Below, one piece after another: positions 1-9,783 of a DNA stretch of 64,000 nt; position 1 is the stretch's first letter; each line of letters starts with the position of its first letter. The notes under the pieces are model-generated. The model saw nothing but the letters and a program-made list of their open reading frames with translations, ran no database searches and was not told the origin of the DNA. The position numbers were made by a program, and so were the translations under genes. The DNA lies in the NCBI GenBank assembly GCA_938003955.1, contig CALKXE010000086.1, positions 41,269 to 105,268 on the forward strand, in the 5' to 3' direction. The DNA is from an uncultured Saprospiraceae bacterium. GTDB taxonomy: Bacteria > Bacteroidota > Bacteroidia > Chitinophagales > Saprospiraceae.

Positions 1-98
1 TTAATTTCATTATAAATTTAGCTATCTTTTGAATCTTGAATACACAAAATGAGTGAGTGCGTGTTTTTTGATGATGAATGCTGTTTATCAATTATTGA

Positions 99-3026
99 AT
101 GAAATTAGTGAAGATTTTTTTATATATTTTTCTTGTCTCAATACCTCAGTTTTTATTAGCTCAGGAATTGATTTATGATCAGTATACCACTGATGATGGA
201 TTACCTAGTAATACAATATACGAGATAGTACAAGATAGTAGTGGATTAATGTGGATGGGTACGGAGAATGGTTTAGTGTCTTATGATGGAGTTACTTTTG
301 AGCGATTTTCTGACTCTAGATTGAAGGATAATGATATTCTTAAATTAGAAATTAGTAAGGATGGGCATGTTACGTTTTGCAATACATCTAATCAGTATTG
401 TAGATTGGAGGGCGAACAGGTGAAAGTGATTGATGTGAGTTTTAATGGTTTTTTTGATTTGAGAAGTACTCAAAATGATGATTTTATAGTAGCATTCAGT
501 GGTCGAGTAGCGAATAGCTTGTGCAAATACCAGGATAGCTTAGTCCCAATTGAACTAGGTAATTTTGCAGCAATTGATTTTGGCGTATCTGATAATTATT
601 ATGCTTATTATGATTGTGAGTTAGCTGATACGATCAAGACGAGTAGTTTTAATGTGAATAGTTATTGTTTTGACTTTGAATATAATGGTAATATTTTGGC
701 TTCATACAAAACAGAAGATAATGAACAGTTCTATATAATTAGGGAGAGAAAAATATGGCAAATAGATTCTTCTTTTTATAACATTATAAACGTTAGTGCC
801 TTTACATATTTGTTTAAGCGCAATAGTAAAACTTATGCCACCACGATGGGGGGGCTAATTATTTATGATCATACAACTGAAGACTTTAACAATGTATTGC
901 AGAATTTTGAGATTGGTTATGGGTTTGTAGATGATGAAGAGAATATGTGGCTAAGTACAATTAATGACGGGCTGTTGAAAATTGGCAATCAAGATTTTGA
1001 AGTACTAGAAGAGGCTGAATTTGGAGAGGACATTAGAGATGTTAAGATAGTTGGTGATGAAATTTTAGCTTTCTCTTTCTCAAGCTTAAATATTTATAAT
1101 GATAATCTAGATATAATTAAGAGTATTCCCTTCGAATTTGATCAAGGAAGACATCTTTTAGTTATAGAAGATGAATTATATGTTGTTGATTCTAAATATA
1201 TTATAAAGTTTGATGGATATCGTGAAAGAAAGAAAGAAAAAAACTATAACTCAGATATCAAGTATGTAAAAAGTATTGGAAGTGAAGCCTATTTAGCTGA
1301 TAAATTTGGTCATTATGTTGTTGATAAGGATTTTTTTTCTGTAGACCATGAAATAATTGAATTTGAAAAAATAAGTAATATTTCAGGAATCAATGTTATG
1401 GCAGGTGAAGAATCAAGTGATGTTATATATTTAGGTACGGACAATGGATTGTTTCAATTTGATAAATTCCATAATGAAGCGAAATCTTCAAAAAAACTTT
1501 TCACATCTAAAAACATAAGGAGTCTATTTATTAATGAAGACGAAAAACTGTGGATAGGGACGTCTAATGATGGCTTATATTCCATGGATATTGATGGTAC
1601 TATTGATTCAATAGATATATTTAAATGTACTGGGTCTAATATAATTAATGATGTAGTTCAATATGAAAATTACTTATTTGTAGCTACTTCTGAGGGGGTG
1701 GCTAGATATGATTTGAATACTCAAAATTGTAGTGTTTTGAATGAATATAGAGGAATACTTACAAATTCGATCCGGAAAATATTGGTCAAGTCATTAGATT
1801 CGATTTTTATAACGCAAAATAAGGAATTGATAATGATCAATAATTCTTTGTTCGATAAAGAATCTAATAGGCCTAAGCTCGTTTTGAAAAATACATTCGT
1901 AAATAACAGTCTATACAAGTCAAAAGCGGAGAAGCTTGAGTTTAATCATGATGATAATAATGTGGAATTTCAATTTGACTATTATATGTATAGAAATGCA
2001 GGTAGGAAGATGCTGCAATACAGGCTAGGTGAAGATAGTACATGGGTAACTTCAAATGACTTGAATTTGAGATTCCCTTCCTTAGAGCCGAATACATATA
2101 CTTTAGACGTTAGAGGATTATTTGCAAATATAGAACATACTGATACAAGTTCTTTTGAGTTTGTAATTCTAGCTCCTTGGTGGCAAACCTTATGGGCAAG
2201 ATTAATGGGTTTGCTAAGTATCGGTTTTGCTGTTTACTTGTATGTATCCAGAAGAAGTAAAAGAGTCCAAGAACAAGAAGCGTTAAAAAGAGAGAGTCTA
2301 AAACAGTTTGAAGCGAGCAAAAGAGAAAATTTACAAAGTCTGGAGACGTCCAAAAGAGAATATCTCCAACAAATTAATAAAATAAAAGATCAAGCACTTC
2401 AATTACAAATGAATCCTCATTTCATATTTAATGCGATGAATGCAATCCAGAGTTTTATTACGAGTGATAGAGAAAAGGATGCAACAGTCTACCTAGCAAA
2501 ATTCGCAAAACTGATTAGGCTCATTTTTGAATATTCTAATACTAGTTTAATTAGTATGGAAGCTGAACTTGAGTTTGTTAAACTATATATTGACTTGGAA
2601 CAGCTTAGGTTTCAGGACAAGATAACATGTACTTTAGATATTGGTCAAAATATACAAAATGAGAAGGATCTTTTAAAGGTACCACCATTGCTTATACAGC
2701 CAATCATTGAGAATTCTTTTAAGCATGGACTATTTCATAAATTGAGTGGTGGAGAATTAAAGATATTATATGATTTAGATGGGGATACTGTAGTCGCTAT
2801 AGTAGAAGACAATGGTATTGGTAGGGAAGCATCGAAAACCATGCAGGCAGGCAGATTTAATAAAGATCGACATTCCGGCTTGAAGAACATTATGTCGCGC
2901 CTAGAGATATTTAGATTCAATAATCCTGATCAAGAAAATAGCCTTGTAGTTGAAGACTTGTATCAGGATGGAAAAGCAAGTGGTACGAAAACTATCTTAA
3001 AAATTTCTTTAGATGTAAACAAGTAG
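99..3026 (+). CDS. LytS-type sensor histidine kinase with N-terminal beta-propeller sensor
   Basis: Seen: the ATG start is followed by a signal peptide (residues 1-21, ending LLAQ). A long region of two-component-regulator propeller repeats follows (about 25-610; e.g. WMGTENGL and WIGTSNDGL), then a Y_Y_Y-like beta domain (about 620-690), one membrane span (about 693-717) and a charged coiled coil (720-765). A His_kinase domain begins at QMNPHFIFNAMNAIQ with His774 as likely phospho-acceptor. The ATPase part has an N-box (NSFKHGL, about 870) and DNGIGREAS (about 902). Known: this layout senses extracytoplasmic signals and normally pairs with a LytTR response regulator. None is encoded within the window; the partner could lie upstream of base 1. 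The gene ends 19 bases before the convergent crtZ-like gene. Sure of the family, not of the signal. Confidence 0.93.
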   Translation: MKLVKIFLYIFLVSIPQFLLAQELIYDQYTTDDGLPSNTIYEIVQDSSGLMWMGTENGLVSYDGVTFERFSDSRLKDNDILKLEISKDGHVTFCNTSNQYCRLEGEQVKVIDVSFNGFFDLRSTQNDDFIVAFSGRVANSLCKYQDSLVPIELGNFAAIDFGVSDNYYAYYDCELADTIKTSSFNVNSYCFDFEYNGNILASYKTEDNEQFYIIRERKIWQIDSSFYNIINVSAFTYLFKRNSKTYATTMGGLIIYDHTTEDFNNVLQNFEIGYGFVDDEENMWLSTINDGLLKIGNQDFEVLEEAEFGEDIRDVKIVGDEILAFSFSSLNIYNDNLDIIKSIPFEFDQGRHLLVIEDELYVVDSKYIIKFDGYRERKKEKNYNSDIKYVKSIGSEAYLADKFGHYVVDKDFFSVDHEIIEFEKISNISGINVMAGEESSDVIYLGTDNGLFQFDKFHNEAKSSKKLFTSKNIRSLFINEDEKLWIGTSNDGLYSMDIDGTIDSIDIFKCTGSNIINDVVQYENYLFVATSEGVARYDLNTQNCSVLNEYRGILTNSIRKILVKSLDSIFITQNKELIMINNSLFDKESNRPKLVLKNTFVNNSLYKSKAEKLEFNHDDNNVEFQFDYYMYRNAGRKMLQYRLGEDSTWVTSNDLNLRFPSLEPNTYTLDVRGLFANIEHTDTSSFEFVILAPWWQTLWARLMGLLSIGFAVYLYVSRRSKRVQEQEALKRESLKQFEASKRENLQSLETSKREYLQQINKIKDQALQLQMNPHFIFNAMNAIQSFITSDREKDATVYLAKFAKLIRLIFEYSNTSLISMEAELEFVKLYIDLEQLRFQDKITCTLDIGQNIQNEKDLLKVPPLLIQPIIENSFKHGLFHKLSGGELKILYDLDGDTVVAIVEDNGIGREASKTMQAGRFNKDRHSGLKNIMSRLEIFRFNNPDQENSLVVEDLYQDGKASGTKTILKISLDVNK

Positions 3027-3044
3027 GGTAGATAGGAGGCAGCC

Positions 3045-3518
3045 CTATTTCCATTCTGATCTTTTCTTAAAGTACTTATTATTTACAGCTAATAGCCCAA
3101 ATGAAGTAGTACCATGTTTTTTTACAACTGAATGATGGTCACCGTGAGCTCTAAGTATAGCACGGCTATATTTAGAATCCAATTGTCTGAACCATTTGAA
3201 TCTTTGGTGAATGTATACATCATGGATAAGAAAGTATACTAGGCCGTATATGCTTATACCTATACCAATGAAAAATAGAATCCTCAAGTCAGGTACGAAA
3301 GATCCTAGGAAGTAGCAAGCCATGCTCGGAATAGCAAACACAAGAAAGAATAAATCATTCTTCTCGAAAAAGCCTTCTACCATTCTTGGATTGTGGTGAT
3401 CTTCATGCCATGTCCATAACCATCCGTGCATAAGGTATTTGTGACTTAAAAAAGCTACAAATTCCATTGTGATAGCTGTTACGATAACAGTGAGCGTATA
3501 TATTAAAGCTGTTGACAT
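3045..3518 (-). CDS. crtZ: Beta-carotene hydroxylase (CrtZ-like, fatty acid hydroxylase superfamily)
   Basis: Seen: 157 residues with four hydrophobic segments and the histidine clusters of the di-iron membrane hydroxylases: H26-x4-H31, H38-x2-HH (41-42), H99-x4-H104 and H125-x2-HH (128-129). Length and motif spacing fit bacterial CrtZ. Known: CrtZ adds hydroxyl groups at C3 and C3' of beta-carotene to make zeaxanthin, in the cytoplasmic membrane. No other carotenoid gene lies nearby, so the pathway assignment rests on family resemblance alone. It could be another hydroxylase of the superfamily. Confidence 0.85.
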   Translation of the reverse strand: MSTALIYTLTVIVTAITMEFVAFLSHKYLMHGWLWTWHEDHHNPRMVEGFFEKNDLFFLVFAIPSMACYFLGSFVPDLRILFFIGIGISIYGLVYFLIHDVYIHQRFKWFRQLDSKYSRAILRAHGDHHSVVKKHGTTSFGLLAVNNKYFKKRSEWK

Positions 3519-3630
3519 TGCTTATATTCTATTTGTAATTCAAATCTAGTACATTAGACTAACAATAAAAGGAAGCTTTCGGTTTATTTTTTTTTGAAAG
3601 TAGAGGCAGAAATATAAAATTGGCTTTTTT

Positions 3631-6600
3631 TTAGTCTAAAGAAACCCTATTTTGTTGTTCTGGGTAATTGTCAGTCAATCTCATGAGTGGAATTTCGACA
3701 AAAAATTCGGTGCCAACACCTACCTCCGTTTCAAAATAAATTCTTCCGTTGAATGACTCTATCATATTAGCGGATATAGCTAAACCTAGACCCGTGCCTG
3801 AGCTCTTGGTTGTGAAATTAGGTGTGAAGACTTTATCTTTCATATCATCTGGAATTCCAGAACCATTATCTTTTACGGACACTACAGCGATATCTCCAAT
3901 TTTAGATAGAGACATTTTGATAATCCCCTTTTTGTTGGTTGGTATAGCTTGGATTGCATTTTTGACTATATTGTTTAGGATTCTAACCAAATGGTTTCTA
4001 TCAGCAAAAACGAACAAGTCGTCGATCGGTTCTGTCATCTGAATATCCATGTCCTCTCTCTTCCTGAAAAGATCGTGAATAGCTTCTACTATTTCGTTGA
4101 CAATGATTTTTTCATTGCTCGCTTTTGGCATAGTAGCGAAGTTTGAAAATTCGTCAGCTATCTGATTAAGATTATTGATTTGTTCAATAAGAGTAGCGGA
4201 AACTCTCTCGATCATTCCTGTTGCAGCTTCAGGGTTTGTTTTCACTGCTTTTTCCAAATATTGGATACTGAGTTTCATTGGAGTAAGTGGATTTTTTATT
4301 TCGTGTGCGACTTGCTTTGCCATTTCTCTCCATGCATTATCTCTTTCCGTTCTAGATAGAATGCTTACACTTTCGTCCAGCTTTTCAGTAAGTGCATTAT
4401 ATTCGTTGATCAAGTTACCTATCTCATCTTTGGTGTCCCAATCTAGCACTTTATTGGTTTTTCCTAATTTGAACTCCTTGAGTTTTTTGGATAGGATTGC
4501 CAATGGTTTTGTGATTGAGTTACCAATAGCTATTGCCAATGCTCCAGCAATAAGAAATAGAAAGACATATACATTAAGTATGGTACTTAGGAAATCTCTA
4601 ATACTTCGGCTCGAATTGTTTATTGGTTTATAGGATATGCCTAAATATCCATATGGGTTCTTCTGGCTTTGACTTTTATAATAGATTGGTAAGAACTCAA
4701 TCGTGTATTTATTTTCATTAAGCTTGATTCTATTATTAGAAGCGACACTGCCAGGATTAGAAAATCCACGTACAATGTCAAATGGTACTCTAGTAATCTG
4801 TGGATCAGAAAAGCTTGATTCCAAAACCTTACCTTGACTATCAAAAAAGGCTAGGTTTTTATCATGCACAAGAGCCATTTCATCAATTTTAGCTTGCACC
4901 GTAGAACTTGCGAGAAGATTATTGTCTACACCTTCAATACTATTTCTAATATCATTTCTGATGGACGTAACATCTTCTTTTTGATTGTTGTTATTGTAGT
5001 TTTCTAAAACACTATTGAAATAGAAAGCGGTCATTATTCCTATGACAAGGAAAGAAAAAATAATCAACATTATAATGGCCAACTGTATCTTAGTTCTTAA
5101 GGATGATGATCTGTAGAACTGAACATTTAGTTCAGTAGGCAAAAACCTTAACTTGGTGTTCATCAATGAAATAATGAATAATAATATTCCAGAAATACTT
5201 ACAATAAAAGAAAAGAGAGAGATTGGTTTTATAAGTCCACCTATCTTATCGAAGGCAACTATCTGAATCCCATCTGCTGGCTTATATACAGTATAGGTAA
5301 TGTCATTTTCTATCTTCGTAGTGTCAAGGCTAATTAAATGACCAATGTTGAATTGTGTATTGTCTACAAGGTTGCTTTCAATGACACCTTTGTTTTTAAA
5401 TATTATATAGTTTGTTTCGGGCGCTACGTATTCTTTTTCTGGTTCAATATCTATTTTGATGGAAAGACTTAACGGGGCCTCATTGTATTCAGTATTTTCT
5501 ATTTTGTATTGGAGGTAATAAGTATTTTCGAATGGATTGAAATATATGTACTCTGATTGCCTGTCTGCTTTTGTGATTGCCTGTTGGAATGTATATGCTT
5601 TACTAAAATGATTGTTAAACAATGTGATCCCTTGCTGGTCAATAACTTCTAATGAAATGTCAAATAATTGAATATCTAACCCCGTGTTTGTGATTATAGA
5701 CTTTACAAAAGATTCAAAGTCATTCTTATCTAATCCCGAAGGGTAGGGCAGTGATGAAAGTTGTAAGAAAATATCTGACTCCTTTAAGACGGAATCGATG
5801 GATGTAATCTTGTCATTACTAACCTGATTAGGATATGTATAGAGTTCAGATATAATATTGGACTGTACCTTTATATTGTCATTGAGTCTGTAGTAGAAAG
5901 TAATACTAGCTAGGAATGCAGAGAATATGATAATCCACCATATGGTATAAATAATATTCTTTTCGGTGGTTTCAATATATAGTTCTAGCAAAAGGATATA
6001 AGATAATACAAAGGTATATAGTGTCCAAGCCGGTATTTGTATATCTAAATAATATGATAGAGGATAAGTTAAAACTATCCCAGCTATGAAACTGAGATAT
6101 TTTTTAGATTGGCTTTGATCTATGTCTATATTTCTAAACAATATAACTGATCCATAGAATACTGTAGAGAGAGCTAAGATGAAGCTGATTATATAGATCA
6201 CTCCTTGAGTCGTGTATTGTAATACTTCGGTGTGCAGGTCACTCAGTGGATTAGAATAAAGTAATCCTTTGGCCATGTAGCATAGATAGATAAATGAACT
6301 TGTTACGATAAATGGAAATAGGACATTTTTTAAATTGGCATTAAAACGAATTAGTAATTTTGATCTTTTAAAGATTGAAACTAGGTATGCTGTAATTACA
6401 AGTCCAATAATAAATGTCTGAAGATTTGGACAGATACCACACTGGCCATTCCTTATACTTGCAAGGTAGGTATCATGGAATATATTAGAAATAAAGAAAT
6501 AGTCAATCGCAAATACTGATATCCCTATTGAAATCCCGGCCCATTCAGGAATCTTATTGGCAATGAAAATCTTTTGGTAAATGAACTTTAGAAAAAAGAG

Positions 6601-7167
6601 TACGAAAAGAAAATAAAACAGATAAGAGAGCTGATTCAAAATTGAAAATTGTTCAATTTTGGTAGCGCTAATCGTGTACTCTATCTTTTTGATGTCCAGT
6701 ATGGAGGCGGACTGATTTGTCTTTTTATCGGTATTATATGAAAGGTGAAGTTTTTCTTTAATGTGATTAGAGAGCTTTCCATTATCTCTTAAATCTAACC
6801 CAACGGTAATGTTATGTTTATTTTTAATATCCTTGAATACAATGGCATAGTCTTCAGTACTCTTAAATCGTTCTTCTTGTTGGGTAATAAAGTTGTTCCA
6901 AAAAATAGTGCTATCTCTATGCTGAATCAGGATGTCAAAAGGAGAAGCCGTGAGTTTATTATAGTCTATTTCTTTCGGATGAGAATCCTTAATTGTCCTT
7001 GTCACCTTAGTTAACTCTTCATCTAAATATGATTGAAGAGAATTATTTTTCAATTCATTTTGACGATTAAAATGCTCTAGTGCACCGAATGAAACGGCAA
7101 CAAATAGTGTGATGAGCATGTAGAATGTAATGCTTCTAAAGATTCCCTTCGGATTAGATTCTGTCAA
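3631..7167 (-). CDS. NtrY-like multi-span sensor histidine kinase
   Basis: Seen: 1178 residues. There is an N-terminal span, a first extracytoplasmic loop, a block of six or more spans (about 165-425), a second large extracytoplasmic region and another span (about 635-660). A third sensor region (about 720-840) precedes a span with HAMP (about 850-920). A HisKA domain follows with VAHEIKNPLTPMK (His955) and a HATPase with DNGSGIPDDM and GTGLGLAISANMI. Start: the codon is TTG at 7167; an in-frame stop lies two codons upstream. The next ATG (7119) would cut the first membrane span, so TTG is preferred. A TAnnTTTG element sits just upstream. No response regulator is adjacent, although NtrY usually pairs with NtrX. 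The signal is unknown. Confidence 0.9.
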   Translation of the reverse strand: MTESNPKGIFRSITFYMLITLFVAVSFGALEHFNRQNELKNNSLQSYLDEELTKVTRTIKDSHPKEIDYNKLTASPFDILIQHRDSTIFWNNFITQQEERFKSTEDYAIVFKDIKNKHNITVGLDLRDNGKLSNHIKEKLHLSYNTDKKTNQSASILDIKKIEYTISATKIEQFSILNQLSYLFYFLFVLFFLKFIYQKIFIANKIPEWAGISIGISVFAIDYFFISNIFHDTYLASIRNGQCGICPNLQTFIIGLVITAYLVSIFKRSKLLIRFNANLKNVLFPFIVTSSFIYLCYMAKGLLYSNPLSDLHTEVLQYTTQGVIYIISFILALSTVFYGSVILFRNIDIDQSQSKKYLSFIAGIVLTYPLSYYLDIQIPAWTLYTFVLSYILLLELYIETTEKNIIYTIWWIIIFSAFLASITFYYRLNDNIKVQSNIISELYTYPNQVSNDKITSIDSVLKESDIFLQLSSLPYPSGLDKNDFESFVKSIITNTGLDIQLFDISLEVIDQQGITLFNNHFSKAYTFQQAITKADRQSEYIYFNPFENTYYLQYKIENTEYNEAPLSLSIKIDIEPEKEYVAPETNYIIFKNKGVIESNLVDNTQFNIGHLISLDTTKIENDITYTVYKPADGIQIVAFDKIGGLIKPISLFSFIVSISGILLFIISLMNTKLRFLPTELNVQFYRSSSLRTKIQLAIIMLIIFSFLVIGIMTAFYFNSVLENYNNNNQKEDVTSIRNDIRNSIEGVDNNLLASSTVQAKIDEMALVHDKNLAFFDSQGKVLESSFSDPQITRVPFDIVRGFSNPGSVASNNRIKLNENKYTIEFLPIYYKSQSQKNPYGYLGISYKPINNSSRSIRDFLSTILNVYVFLFLIAGALAIAIGNSITKPLAILSKKLKEFKLGKTNKVLDWDTKDEIGNLINEYNALTEKLDESVSILSRTERDNAWREMAKQVAHEIKNPLTPMKLSIQYLEKAVKTNPEAATGMIERVSATLIEQINNLNQIADEFSNFATMPKASNEKIIVNEIVEAIHDLFRKREDMDIQMTEPIDDLFVFADRNHLVRILNNIVKNAIQAIPTNKKGIIKMSLSKIGDIAVVSVKDNGSGIPDDMKDKVFTPNFTTKSSGTGLGLAISANMIESFNGRIYFETEVGVGTEFFVEIPLMRLTDNYPEQQNRVSLD

Positions 7168-7185
7168 AATTTATTATTTATGGCT

Positions 7186-7193
7186 CAAAAATA
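7186..7193 (-). promoter_or_regulatory. -7 promoter element of the NtrY-like kinase gene
   Basis: The minus strand reads TATTTTTG, a full match to the Bacteroidota -7 consensus TAnnTTTG, 19 bases upstream of the TTG start. No convincing -33 TTG was seen at the usual distance. The leader would be very short, which leaves some doubt about the start codon or this promoter. Confidence 0.4.
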
Positions 7194-7353
7194 GGGAATT
7201 ACGTATTAAATAATAATTTAATGTGTTGTATTTTCTTGAATTTCTTTATTTGTGGCTATTAATTTATGGTTTACCATGCAGTATTGATTTTAAGCCTACA
7301 GTGAGCTTAGAAAAATATGATTTCGACTAGATTGATTACGGTCGTAAAAAACA

Positions 7354-8172
7354 CTACTTCTGAAACTCCCAAGTAAGAATTCCTGTGGTGATATTATGGT
7401 CAAATATTAAGTATTGATCATCTGAGGATAGATAGTTTAAACCAGATGCTAAGTACTGAATTCCCTCCTCCGTTTTAAAATCAAATTCATTTGTGTGTTT
7501 CCCTATATCACCAGCAACACATATAACCTCAATTCCTTTATTGCTAGCGCTAACTAACTTTGGATATACATCCATATAAAAATTGTTTTCATAAAGGGAA
7601 TAATGAAAATCGCCGAATTGTCCATTTGACACAGATGTAATTTGGTCGTCTAGAATCGGATGGCTTGGCATCCAGATGAGCTTATGTGTAAGTACAATCA
7701 AGTGTGATGAGTTTGATATAGTATCAATCACGTTTTCTACCATTATCAGTTGGTCGTCTCTAATACGGCAGGAATCTTTTTGTGTATCTAAAATCACAAA
7801 TGTAATTCCGTTCTCGTGATGTGTATAGTAAGATGGACGTTTAGTGTATGATTCAATCAATGCTGGGTTGCTATAATCATGATTCCCAAGAGACCAATGT
7901 GTGCTTTCTGACCCTATATCAAATATGCTATTGATTAGGTCCATTGATTGATTGTTATGAGAACTTAGATGCGCTAAGTCTCCTCCTAGCAAGGTAATAT
8001 CGAAATCCGTATAGTCAATGTTAACTGATTTTGGATGAATCATAGAGTTGTCTTCCATTGCGGTATGGGAAATATGAATGTATTTTCTTATTTCATTAGA
8101 TGTGTTTACTACAGGATCTACCTTTGTGCAAGAAAGGATAGTTAAGAGTAAGAAAGCAAACGTAATTTTCAT
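7354..8172 (-). CDS. Calcineurin-like metallophosphoesterase lipoprotein
   Basis: Seen: the ATG at 8172 gives a classic lipoprotein signal (MKITFAFLLLTILSC, lipobox LSC). An upstream in-frame start at 8208 would only add 12 residues before it. The phosphoesterase motifs are GGDLAHL, GNHDYSN, a THK motif and AGDIGKH, in the expected order over about 270 residues. Known: this superfamily uses a two-metal centre to hydrolyse phosphoesters. Here the enzyme is expected to sit outside the inner membrane. The substrate cannot be told from sequence. The gene stands alone between the NtrY-like kinase and rnpB. Confidence 0.82.
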   Translation of the reverse strand: MKITFAFLLLTILSCTKVDPVVNTSNEIRKYIHISHTAMEDNSMIHPKSVNIDYTDFDITLLGGDLAHLSSHNNQSMDLINSIFDIGSESTHWSLGNHDYSNPALIESYTKRPSYYTHHENGITFVILDTQKDSCRIRDDQLIMVENVIDTISNSSHLIVLTHKLIWMPSHPILDDQITSVSNGQFGDFHYSLYENNFYMDVYPKLVSASNKGIEVICVAGDIGKHTNEFDFKTEEGIQYLASGLNYLSSDDQYLIFDHNITTGILTWEFQK

Positions 8173-8387
8173 TATTTGTAGATAGCTTATGTTTGGTATT
8201 TTTAACAAGATAAAAGTATGGTTTTATTATACTTCAGATGCCATGATATAAATTAAGTTTGCTTTTTATATTCTTGGTGACTAATTAACCTTTAATTTAT
8301 CTGTTTTGTTTGCTGAGAAATTGCAGTTCATCCTTATTTAGTCATCTATTGTTTGAAATATATCAAGCTGTAAAATTCTTACAAATA

Positions 8388-8395
8388 TAAATTTG
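8388..8395 (+). promoter_or_regulatory. Candidate -7 element upstream of rnpB
   Basis: TAAATTTG fits TAnnTTTG and lies 28 bases before the first P1 base of RNase P RNA. No TTG at -33 with normal spacing was found, so this is a tentative call. Confidence 0.35.
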
Positions 8396-8423
8396 AGTTT
8401 TAATTGATCATTACATGTAAATA

Positions 8424-8807
8424 AACAATACCTTCGCAGTTCAATACCGCTCTATCGCTACTTGCAGAAGTAGAGGAAAGTCCGGACAGCGTAGAGCACC
8501 ACACCATCTAACGGATGGACTCTGATCTTAGGATCGGAGATAGAAAGTGTCGCAGAAAATAACTACCAAACTAACTTTTGTGAAATTTGGAAAAGGTGAA
8601 AATGTGAGGTAAGAGCTCACGGTTCTCAGTAGTAATATTGGGAGTGGATAAACCTTGTGGGCTGCAATGTCACGTATATTTTGACCCGTCTTCGGATGGA
8701 GAGTGTCGTTCGCACTTATGCCTAGCATGTCAAAAGGGGTAGGCAGAATAGATAAATGATAGAGGTCTGTCTTTGATAGATACAGAATCCGGCTTATAGG
8801 TATTGTT
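8424..8807 (+). ncRNA. rnpB: RNase P RNA, bacterial type A
   Basis: Seen: a perfect 10-bp P1 helix closes the molecule (8424-8433 with 8798-8807). The universal core GAGGAAAGTCCGGAC is at 8473-8487 and the 3' core with AGAATCCGGCTTATAG is near 8784-8799. An ACAGAAA-like core segment variant (GCAGAAAAT) is near 8552. The length of 384 nt fits Bacteroidota. Known: it is the catalytic RNA that removes 5' leaders from pre-tRNAs, working with the RnpA protein. A strong terminator follows after 11 bases. Confidence 0.96.
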
Positions 8808-8818
8808 TTTATTATTAA

Positions 8819-8856
8819 AACTGAGTGATTGAATTATTAATCACTCAGTTTTTTTT
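8819..8856 (+). terminator. Intrinsic terminator of rnpB
   Basis: A perfect 12-bp stem (8819-8830 with 8839-8850, AACTGAGTGATT) has an 8-nt loop and is followed by a T run to 8856. Confidence 0.95.
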
Positions 8857-9106
8857 AACTGTTAGCGTCTAGCTAATTTTGTTTAAAGAATACAGTTTCA
8901 TGCTGGATTCAAATCTATTTTCTGACTCGATTCTGGGAAGCTAAGTCGAGTTTCAATTGACTTTTACTTCAAATAATTACAATCTAAAGTAGAAATTCGC
9001 TGGTTCATCAGTTATACTGATTTCAAATATTTGGATTTCTTTCCTGAATAACTAATTGGAGGTACATTGTTGGAGGATATATCTATAGATCAAACTAAAG
9101 AGATAC

Positions 9107-9688
9107 ATGAATAAGAGAATAGTAATTGTAAATGGACATCCAGATAAAGAAAGTTTTAATTTCGGATTGGCAAAAGCTTATAAACTGGGAGCTGAGAAGT
9201 CAGGTGCGGAAGTTCGAGAAATCGTAATTAGAGACTTGGAGTTCAACCCAAACCTGCAATTTGGATATCGAAAGAGAACAGAACTTGAACCAGATCTTAT
9301 TGCAAGCCAGGAAACACTAAAATGGGCAGATCATATTGTTTGGATTTATCCAGTTTGGTGGGGATCTGTTCCTGCCATAATGAAAGGTTTTTTAGATAGG
9401 GTGTTGCTTCCTGGTTTTGCTTTTAAAAAGAGAGAAGGATCTGTTTGGTGGGATAAGTACTTTACAGGTAAAACAGCAAGGCTAATTTGCACAATGGATC
9501 AGCCGACTTGGTTTTATAGATTCATAAACAAATGCCCAAGTCACAATGCTATGAAGAAATTGACAATGAATTTCATAGGCGTAAAGTCTGTGAAAATCAC
9601 ATCAATTGGACCGCTTAGATTATCGAAAGACAAGTTTAGAATCAATTGGTTAAATAAGATTGAAAAGCTTGGAAGTAGTAATAAATAA
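9107..9688 (+). CDS. NAD(P)H dehydrogenase (quinone)-like flavoprotein
   Basis: Seen: 193 residues of the flavodoxin-like NQO1/KefF/MdaB family. The N-terminus reads RIVIVNGHPDKESFN (FMN phosphate site). WADHIVWIYPVWWGSVPAIMKG is the flavin-ring segment, followed by a LPGFAF motif. Known: soluble FMN or FAD enzymes that reduce quinones with two electrons, or regulate K+ efflux channels (KefF). No Kef transporter is nearby, so the quinone reductase role is the default inference. About 250 bases upstream of the gene hold no gene that I can see. The gene runs convergent to the vWA gene. Confidence 0.85.
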   Translation: MNKRIVIVNGHPDKESFNFGLAKAYKLGAEKSGAEVREIVIRDLEFNPNLQFGYRKRTELEPDLIASQETLKWADHIVWIYPVWWGSVPAIMKGFLDRVLLPGFAFKKREGSVWWDKYFTGKTARLICTMDQPTWFYRFINKCPSHNAMKKLTMNFIGVKSVKITSIGPLRLSKDKFRINWLNKIEKLGSSNK

Positions 9689-9761
9689 TAGGCAAACTTA
9701 GTATTAGAGGATTTACTAGATTAATAGTGCGGTTTTCATCTAAGCATAGTTTTAGAGAGGA

Positions 9762-9783
9762 AGTGATTCAAAATAGAATCACT
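9762..9783. terminator. Possible bidirectional terminator hairpin
   Basis: The inverted repeat AGTGATTC - AAAATA - GAATCACT lies between two convergent genes and overlaps the stop codon of the minus-strand gene. It has no strong T run on either side, so the call is moderate. Confidence 0.45.

Noticed and set aside
3020..3055. TAGGGTAGAT near the end of the first gene as another TAGGGTAGTC site
   Set aside because: It lies between convergent gene ends, not in a promoter, and differs from the shared 10-mer.
4175..4633. 152-codon frame on the plus strand inside the NtrY-like kinase gene
   Set aside because: It lies wholly opposite conserved HAMP and HisKA coding sequence and shows no recognisable domain.
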